Assembly: GCF_014203275.1 (NCBI RefSeq)
Contig: NZ_JACHIP010000005.1
Location: 62,001-126,000 of the forward strand
Origin: Granulicella aggregans
GTDB lineage: Bacteria; Acidobacteriota; Terriglobia; Terriglobales; Acidobacteriaceae
DNA length: 64,000 nucleotides
Direction of reading: 5' to 3'
Position 1 is the stretch's first letter, and each line of letters begins with the position of its first letter. Below, piece after piece: positions 60,001 through 64,000 of the stretch. Below the pieces are notes generated by a model. The model was not told where the DNA came from. It made no database searches and saw only the letters and a list, made by a program, of their open reading frames with translations. The translations under genes were made by a program, and so were the position numbers.

Positions 60001-60876
60001 CTCGACCAGAAGCTCCGCACGCTGCGTCACGAAACGGAAGCGTTGCGCGAACAGCGTGCTGTACTGACCGCACGCGCTGCCAAGTTGGCTTCGGACATCG
60101 AGCACATTGAGGCGACGTGCCTCAACGACCTCGGTGTGGTCGCGACGGCGCTGCGTGAAGATGCAGGCATCGCCCGCATTGAAGGCGAAGCTCTGGTCAC
60201 CGAAGAGGAAGAGTCCCGCTCGCTCAAGCAGCGGCTTGAAGCCATGGGCCCGGTCAACATGATGGCGCTTGAGGAGTACACCGAGACCGCTGAGCGCCAC
60301 ACCTTCATGGAAGGCCAGCGCAAGGACCTGCTCGAATCGATCGAGAACACGCAGGCGTCGATCAAGGAGATCGACGATGTCTCGCGCCTCAAGTTCGACG
60401 AGGCCTTCAAAGTCATCAACGACAACTTCTCGGTCACCTTCACCAAGCTCTTCGGCGGCGGGCAGGCCTTCATGCGCCTGACCGACGAACAGAACTCGGC
60501 CGAGTCCGGCATCGACATCGTCGCCTCGCCCCCGGGCAAGAAGCTACAGAATATCCTTCTGCTCTCGGGTGGAGAGAAGGCGCTCACCGCGCTCTCTCTG
60601 CTGGTCGGAATCTTCCAGTTCCAGCCCGCGCCGTTCTGCATCCTGGACGAAGTCGACGCTCCGCTGGACGAGACCAACGTGGGCCGCTTCGCCAAGCTCA
60701 TCTCCGACATGAGCGCGACAACGCAGTTCGTGGTCATCACCCACTCGAAGCGGACGATGTCGCAGGCGGATGTGATCTACGGCGTCACCATGCAGGAGCC
60801 GGGTGTGTCGAAGATCGTGAGCGTTGCGCTCGGCAAGGGCAACCGCAACGAGCAGGACCGCCGCGCCGTGGCGTAG
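57019..60876 (+). CDS. smc: Chromosome segregation protein SMC
   Basis: 1285 residues, longer than the usual 1150-1190. It is the ATP-driven DNA-loop-forming core of condensin. Walker A GPNGCGKS is at 33-40; the C-terminal ABC signature LLSGGEKALTALSLL and Walker B FCILDEVDAPLDETN are intact. Two long coiled coils flank the hinge (about 590-770, with GTLADFLDVEGKYEGIVDEFL). An extra 75 residues or so are inserted in the N-terminal head (about 90-178), rich in Asp and Glu, between the strands EVSLTL and EITITRR. The frame is complete and a terminator follows. scpA and scpB are not in the window. Confidence 0.96.
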   Translation: MLKLKKVQILGFKSFCDRTEVQLSGEGIAAIVGPNGCGKSNISDAITWVLGEQSAKSLRGIKMEDVIFAGTRDRKPTGMAEVSLTLVDPDVYDGNQLHDESDVVAINSTSVSDWDETALRQQRAEETEEAVADAQPGTVIEGDQKILPAEANAEPDPANPDNVVLKIRRRKFGRAPVRAGEITITRRLFRTGDSEYLLNGKICRLRDIQDIFMGTGLGGESYAIIGQERIGQLLSSKPLDRRGIIEEAAGITRFKTKKRLAELRLESAKQNLSRVNDIFDEVTKQMGTLKRQAAKAERYGALRDELRTKLRVVLASRMSQLDTEASAAATEIARLGVVIDAQAADLETMDAAHTEGVSTGYTLDAQIREANTTANQSAVELERITARTASNTDRVAELTNRIANGGEELEGARLQLAQLAGEQEQHRSFLETATEESTGSREAAQAQQAAAQNAIRALAQAEQQVENNRRNGMSLLQRASQTRNEEAQASAALASLDREGERLKSESDVARQELTQLGLERGQVKMSFESVTERLKRLEAEIAALRLELEQARNAENQSKRRGDQLRGEQATLQGRRNSLESLIREHSYSTDTVKNLFRAKPSAGAGELAPMGTLADFLDVEGKYEGIVDEFLRDELNYVVVKSWDSAGEGLRLLQKDVAGRATFLVHTENPDGFANGVNVANQPSGDGIVALKDCIKVRNGFGRSLEVVLPRLRDGYVAPDSETARNLALEYPQAFFLAPSGDTFHNVTVTGGRTRAQGPLALKRELNEVQQKVDAAAAELAATDTKTAELQHSISELNRSLEGKGHERRDAEREVANSGAALRQMDSEAQRIERRLQDWQINSERNRDARTQKADLIARLQDTAEKLDTERAASEAGLADLQQQLGNLREQRELLQQAAAEASASLAGLEERRRNAAANLEQTARLFNTQNARIQQLEQQLAQASTEKQRREEETSSLAIQHEQLSEARATAAANGARLTSEAAELRARMTELDQKLRTLRHETEALREQRAVLTARAAKLASDIEHIEATCLNDLGVVATALREDAGIARIEGEALVTEEEESRSLKQRLEAMGPVNMMALEEYTETAERHTFMEGQRKDLLESIENTQASIKEIDDVSRLKFDEAFKVINDNFSVTFTKLFGGGQAFMRLTDEQNSAESGIDIVASPPGKKLQNILLLSGGEKALTALSLLVGIFQFQPAPFCILDEVDAPLDETNVGRFAKLISDMSATTQFVVITHSKRTMSQADVIYGVTMQEPGVSKIVSVALGKGNRNEQDRRAVA

Positions 60877-60899
60877 CTCCGACGAAAACAAGTTTGCGC

Positions 60900-60935
60900 A
60901 GCCGGGAGCGTAATCACTACGCCCCGGCTTTTTTC
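60900..60935 (+). terminator. Rho-independent terminator of smc
   Basis: AGCCGGG-A-GCGT pairs with ACGC-CCCGGCT (one bulged A) around a seven-base loop and is followed by T6. It begins 24 bp past the smc stop. Confidence 0.85.
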
Positions 60936-60963
60936 TCTTTCCCGCTGTTAAGCAGGTTTATAA

Positions 60964-61383
60964 ATGGCTATGCCCTTTCGTTCGCTTCTCATTCTGGTCT
61001 GCTTGGGATTCTTCGCCTCTAGTCAAGCCGAAGGGTCAGGCTGTGGACTCAGCGCGATCCGTGAAGCGACGACTCTTCTATATCCGCCGATTGCCAAGGC
61101 CGCACATGTTTCCGGCCAGGTGATCGCCATGATGAAATTTTCGCCCGATGGCACTGTCTTGGATGTTGAAATATTGAGCGGCCCAGAAATGTTGCGTAAG
61201 TCAGCGAGAGACTTCCTTGCGGGCTGGACTGTCAATCCCTATGGGGGTTCCAGAGCTTGCCCTGTCGTAATTACCTACAACATTGGTGATGCTGAAGAGC
61301 ACGACAAGTTCATTCAGAAGGACATGCAACACTATGTGCTCACGGGGTACCCGATACATCTCCATGGCCCCGTGCTTTATTGA
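60964..61383 (+). CDS. Exported TonB C-terminal-domain-like protein
   Basis: 139 residues with a signal peptide at about 1-23 (SLLILVCLGFFASSQAEG). The body resembles an energy-transducer TonB C-terminal domain: YPPIAKAAHVSGQVIAMMKFSPDGTVLDVEILSGPEMLRKSARDFLAGWTVNP. The cytoplasmic anchor and Pro-rich linker of real TonB are missing, so it is unlikely to energise receptors. Three cysteines occur in the mature part. The codons are AT-richer than those of smc. The role is unknown. Confidence 0.8.
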   Translation: MAMPFRSLLILVCLGFFASSQAEGSGCGLSAIREATTLLYPPIAKAAHVSGQVIAMMKFSPDGTVLDVEILSGPEMLRKSARDFLAGWTVNPYGGSRACPVVITYNIGDAEEHDKFIQKDMQHYVLTGYPIHLHGPVLY

Positions 61384-61443
61384 TTCTCAGAGGTCTCGCT
61401 TCTAGCCTCTTGAAAATCGCAATTACTACCTTGCCCGTGAGTC

Positions 61444-62241
61444 CTATTCCACCTGTTTCATCACCAGTTCCCCAGCCTGTTCCACCGTCACATTTGGGGA
61501 TTGAAGCTCGAACTTCGTCCGCTCATCATCCTCTTCCAGCGACACGCTCTTGAACAGCAGAGCGTTTCCGACGAGGTGAACATGCAGCGACGTAAGCTGC
61601 CACAGTGAAGGCCCGGTCTGCGACTGCTCCAGCGCGAACGAGCTTCCCTCCTTCAACCTTCCCAGCAGGCCGCCGCCGAAGGTTATCTCGTGGGTCAGAT
61701 GCCCGCTCATGCTGCGGACGCGCAACTGCTGGTTGTCGACGACAACGTCGCCCACCATGCCGCCGAAGACCTTCGCCTCGCGGGTTGGAGGGTGGAACTT
61801 CGGATCGGGCTCGAAGTGCAGCGTGGTGTTAACCGCGTCGGATGACGTCTGCGTCCAGATAAACGCCACCGGCAGCAGTTTCAGGAAGTCATCGATCTGC
61901 TTCGCGTCGTGGGCGTCTTCCTCAACCGACTTCTTCTGGGCGTGCGCGTCGTGCAAAAATTCCTGCACAACATCGCGCTGCCTCGCATCCGGAATTCGCT
62001 GCCCGTTGCGCTGGCAGACGCGGTGTACGTCGCCGTGCTGGGTCGCGGCCACCCACTGCACGACGCCGTCCTTCGGCTTCTTTACTTCTTCGTGATACAT
62101 CCAGTTCGAATGATCGTTCTGGTTGGCCGCGCGTTCGGAGTTCACCGCCCGCTGAATCAGCGACTGCGGACTCTCGGCACTCGCCGCTGTTGTAGTCAGC
62201 AAAATCCCCACCGCGAAGACTACCACTCCCCGCAATCCCAT
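61444..62241 (-). CDS. Exported protein of unknown function
   Basis: 265 residues with a signal peptide at about 1-22 ending ASAE. The mature protein begins with a helical region (SLIQRAVNSERAANQND) and continues as a predicted lipoprotein-carrier-like beta fold (FEPDPKFHPPTREAKVFGGMVGDVVVDNQQLRVRSMSGHLTHEITFGGGLLGRLKEGSSFALEQ). Such arrangements occur in many Acidobacteria exported proteins without assigned function. It is followed after 18 bp upstream by the NIPSNAP gene on the same strand, so the two are probably co-transcribed. Confidence 0.7.
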   Translation of the reverse strand: MGLRGVVVFAVGILLTTTAASAESPQSLIQRAVNSERAANQNDHSNWMYHEEVKKPKDGVVQWVAATQHGDVHRVCQRNGQRIPDARQRDVVQEFLHDAHAQKKSVEEDAHDAKQIDDFLKLLPVAFIWTQTSSDAVNTTLHFEPDPKFHPPTREAKVFGGMVGDVVVDNQQLRVRSMSGHLTHEITFGGGLLGRLKEGSSFALEQSQTGPSLWQLTSLHVHLVGNALLFKSVSLEEDDERTKFELQSPNVTVEQAGELVMKQVE

Positions 62242-62259
62242 CCCGCCCCCTTATGCTCG

Positions 62260-62697
62260 CTACACCTTCGGCGAAAAGTCTGTCATGGTCATGAAAGTAG
62301 AGTCGACCTTCTCGACGATTTTTCCGCTGGCCTCGCTGTCCGTCTTCACCTTAATCCAGTCGGGATCGTCCTGGAACGCCTTCCAGTTCTTGGTCGCCTC
62401 CTCGCGGCTTGGATGCTTCAGCACGTAGATGAGCGTCTTGTCCTTCAGGGGATCATCGGTGGGCGTCCAATAGGCAACGCTGACGATGCCGTGTTTCGTG
62501 AAGAGGCTTACCGTGTGGTCGCGGAACCGCGCCAGCAGCGCAGGCAATCGGCCTTCCACCGTGTGATAGATCCGCAACTCGAAGACGGTTGCGCCGTCCT
62601 TTGATCCGTCCTGCGCCTCCGCCGAGAGACCGCCCATGGCAAACATCATCGCTCCCGCTCCCATCGCCTTCAGCATCGTGCGTCTTTGTTCTTGCAT
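62260..62697 (-). CDS. NIPSNAP-family protein with export signal
   Basis: 145 residues from the ATG at 62697. The N terminus QEQRRTMLKAMGAGAMMFAMGG has a twin-arginine-like pattern, then cleavage near SAEA. The mature part is a NIPSNAP domain: FELRIYHTVEGRLPALLARFRDHTVSLFTKHGIVSVAYW, LIYVLKHPSREEATKNWKAF and DPDWIKVKTDSE. These ferredoxin-like dimeric domains are common but largely unassigned. A longer frame upstream has no support. Confidence 0.88.
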   Translation of the reverse strand: MQEQRRTMLKAMGAGAMMFAMGGLSAEAQDGSKDGATVFELRIYHTVEGRLPALLARFRDHTVSLFTKHGIVSVAYWTPTDDPLKDKTLIYVLKHPSREEATKNWKAFQDDPDWIKVKTDSEASGKIVEKVDSTFMTMTDFSPKV

Positions 62698-62766
62698 ACC
62701 GCGAATTGTAGCGCGAGACTGTGAGTGACGATCAAGTCTATTTACCGCATGCACAGGGAGCCTTCC

Positions 62767-63912
62767 ATGAAGCTGTACCGCGCAGGGATGTACGTGCTTC
62801 CCGCACTCTGCCTGGCTGGCCTGAGCCTGTGGCGAACTGCGCCGGTTCATGGATTTGCCGGCCCTTCCAATCCGGGTGCGGGAACATGGGACAAGGCAGC
62901 GGCGGCAAAATATCTGGATGATCGCGAGGTATGGTGGCAGGGCTGGCCTCGGGCGCAAAAAGATCATGGCACTGTCTGCATCTCCTGCCACACCAATGTG
63001 CCCTATGCGATGGCGCGTCCGGCGTTACGAGCCGCGCTACACGAAACCTCGGCTGCAGCGCCGGAGACGGTCATGATCGCCAGTGTCGAAAAGCGCGTCG
63101 GCCAGTGGGGCGAGGTAGTTCCCTTCTACTCGGACGCGCATGACGGCGCTGGCAAGACGGCCGAGTCGCACTCAACCGAAGCTGTGATGAACGCAGTCAT
63201 TTTGCTCAGCTACGACGCCAACCTGGGGCGGGTGCGGCCCATAACGCGCACCGCGTTGGATGAGGCATGGGCGCTGCAGTTGCAGGCGGGAGACGATGAA
63301 GGCGGGTGGATCTGGCAGAATTTTCATCTCTCCCCTTGGGAGTCGAACGAGTCGAGCTACCAGGGTGCGGCGATGTTGATGCTGGAACTGGCGTCTACCT
63401 CGCCGGCCGCACTCACTTCGCCGGAAGACGCGCGACATTTGGGGCTTTTGAAATCCTACCTGCGAAAGCACTATGCCGAACAGCCGCTGCTGAACCAGTT
63501 ATACGTTTATTGGGCATCGGCGAAGGCTTCGGAGTTACTGGACGCTGCACAGCACGGGGATCTTCTCGCCCGGGTGCGCAAGCTGCAGCAGAGCGATGGA
63601 GGATGGAAGATCGCCTCGCTGGACTCGATCGATCGCATTGACAAGACGGCGCAGCCCGCGGAGAGTGACGGCTACGCTACCGCGCTGGTCGCTCTCGCGC
63701 TAGAGGCCAACGTGTCCGATCGCAAGGACGCATCGCTGCGAGGCGCGCTCACGTGGCTCGAAGACCACCAGGGCAAAGATGGCCGCTGGCAGGCCGCTTC
63801 GTTGAACAAGCAGCGCGATCCGGAGAGCAATATCGGCAAGTTCATGAGCGACACCGCGACGGCTTATGCCGCGCTTGCGCTGGAGCAATCGGCCGCGAAG
63901 CCCGCCCTTTAG
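62767..63912 (+). CDS. Exported terpene-cyclase-fold protein with one CXXCH haem-type motif
   Basis: 381 residues from the ATG at 62767 with GGGAG seven bases upstream. The signal peptide is at about 1-28 (YVLPALCLAGLSLWRTAPVHG). A single CISCH motif follows at about residue 78, the form used for covalent c-type haem. The remainder has alpha/alpha-barrel repeats of the squalene-hopene-cyclase or prenyltransferase fold (GGWIWQNFHLSPWESNESSYQGAA, RKLQQSDGGWKIASL, WLEDHQGKDGRWQ). The DXDD active-site motif of hopene cyclases is not seen, so cyclase activity is unlikely. A periplasmic redox or binding role is possible. Confidence 0.78.
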   Translation: MKLYRAGMYVLPALCLAGLSLWRTAPVHGFAGPSNPGAGTWDKAAAAKYLDDREVWWQGWPRAQKDHGTVCISCHTNVPYAMARPALRAALHETSAAAPETVMIASVEKRVGQWGEVVPFYSDAHDGAGKTAESHSTEAVMNAVILLSYDANLGRVRPITRTALDEAWALQLQAGDDEGGWIWQNFHLSPWESNESSYQGAAMLMLELASTSPAALTSPEDARHLGLLKSYLRKHYAEQPLLNQLYVYWASAKASELLDAAQHGDLLARVRKLQQSDGGWKIASLDSIDRIDKTAQPAESDGYATALVALALEANVSDRKDASLRGALTWLEDHQGKDGRWQAASLNKQRDPESNIGKFMSDTATAYAALALEQSAAKPAL

Positions 63913-63916
63913 AGCT

Positions 63917-64000
63917 TTAATGAAGAAACAGGATCATGTGCTCCTCGTCGACATACTCATCGCCGGCACGGAGCGCTCTCGGCTCTAATCCGAAGGGCAC
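63917..64000 (-). CDS. C-terminal fragment of a GNAT-family acetyltransferase (gene runs off the right edge)
   Basis: The last 27 codons on the minus strand read VPFGLEPRALRAGDEYVDEE and then HMILFLH before TAA. This pattern (EPRALRVGD-x-Y-x-D) is the usual C terminus of many GNAT acetyltransferases. The rest lies beyond position 64000. It converges on the terpene-cyclase-fold gene with 4 bp between the stops. Confidence 0.6.
   Translation of the reverse strand: MPFGLEPRALRAGDEYVDEEHMILFLH

Noticed and set aside
1..64000. CRISPR arrays, tRNA or rRNA genes, transposases, prophage
   Set aside because: No regularly spaced direct repeats, no cloverleaf with GGTTCGA-type T-arm, and no integrase or transposase motifs were recognised in any interval.

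Overview
The window looks like a chromosomal segment of an acidobacterium of the Terriglobia/Acidobacteriaceae type (Granulicella, Terriglobus or Edaphobacter relatives). This is inferred from the high-GC coding style, Acidobacteria-type secreted proteins, an Xre/RES module, an ATP synthase Fo set split from F1, and many exported proteins of unknown role. No rRNA, tRNA, CRISPR array, transposase, integrase or prophage was recognised, and most of the window is ordinary housekeeping chromosome. All calls come from reading the sequence and from family knowledge; no database search was run.

Layout. 1-4018 is the 5' part of a large Lhr-type helicase running off the left edge. 4132-8492 holds pyrimidine salvage (cdd-deoA), a catalase-related peroxidase, tpiA and lepB. 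8864-13959 holds a secreted collagen-like protein, murQ, an acyltransferase and a DinB protein. 14033-17234 holds murA, an Xre/RES-type toxin-antitoxin pair behind a large promoter palindrome, and a Nudix hydrolase. 17328-22181 is a leftward block: CocE-type hydrolase, LMW-PTP-like protein, CDGSH Fe-S protein, MBL-fold hydrolase and porin. A CsoR/RcnR/FrmR-family regulator with its own operator diverges from the porin. 22949-29407 holds thiG, a paralogue of the collagen-like secreted protein, ruvC, two exported proteins and a prepilin peptidase.

29511-44013 is a respiratory complex I operon in the order A-C-D-[two extra ORFs]-E-F-G-H-J-K-L-M-N. nuoB and nuoI are absent from it, although every other subunit is present and looks intact. 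It ends in a strong terminator and is followed by mdh, an AT-richer membrane protein gene and two cyclophilin genes. 49011-51013 carries the Fo half of the ATP synthase (atpE, atpB, an AtpI-like gene, an AtpZ-like gene) without the F1 genes. 51121-60876 contains lysS and smc, both with unusual lineage-type insertions, plus an Rrf2 regulator, a YmdB-like phosphodiesterase and a GNAT enzyme. The right end holds small exported proteins and a terpene-cyclase-fold protein with one CXXCH haem-type motif.

The most interesting signals are: the complex I operon without nuoB and nuoI and with an apparently inserted AT-rich secreted ORF; a short REP-like element family (40.77, 53.07 and 53.16 kb) whose ends are conserved while the two arms of the stem change together; the promoter-embedded palindrome of the RES/Xre module with a Nudix hydrolase next door; and a structured gene-free stretch upstream of thiG. 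No completely new multi-gene system could be demonstrated.
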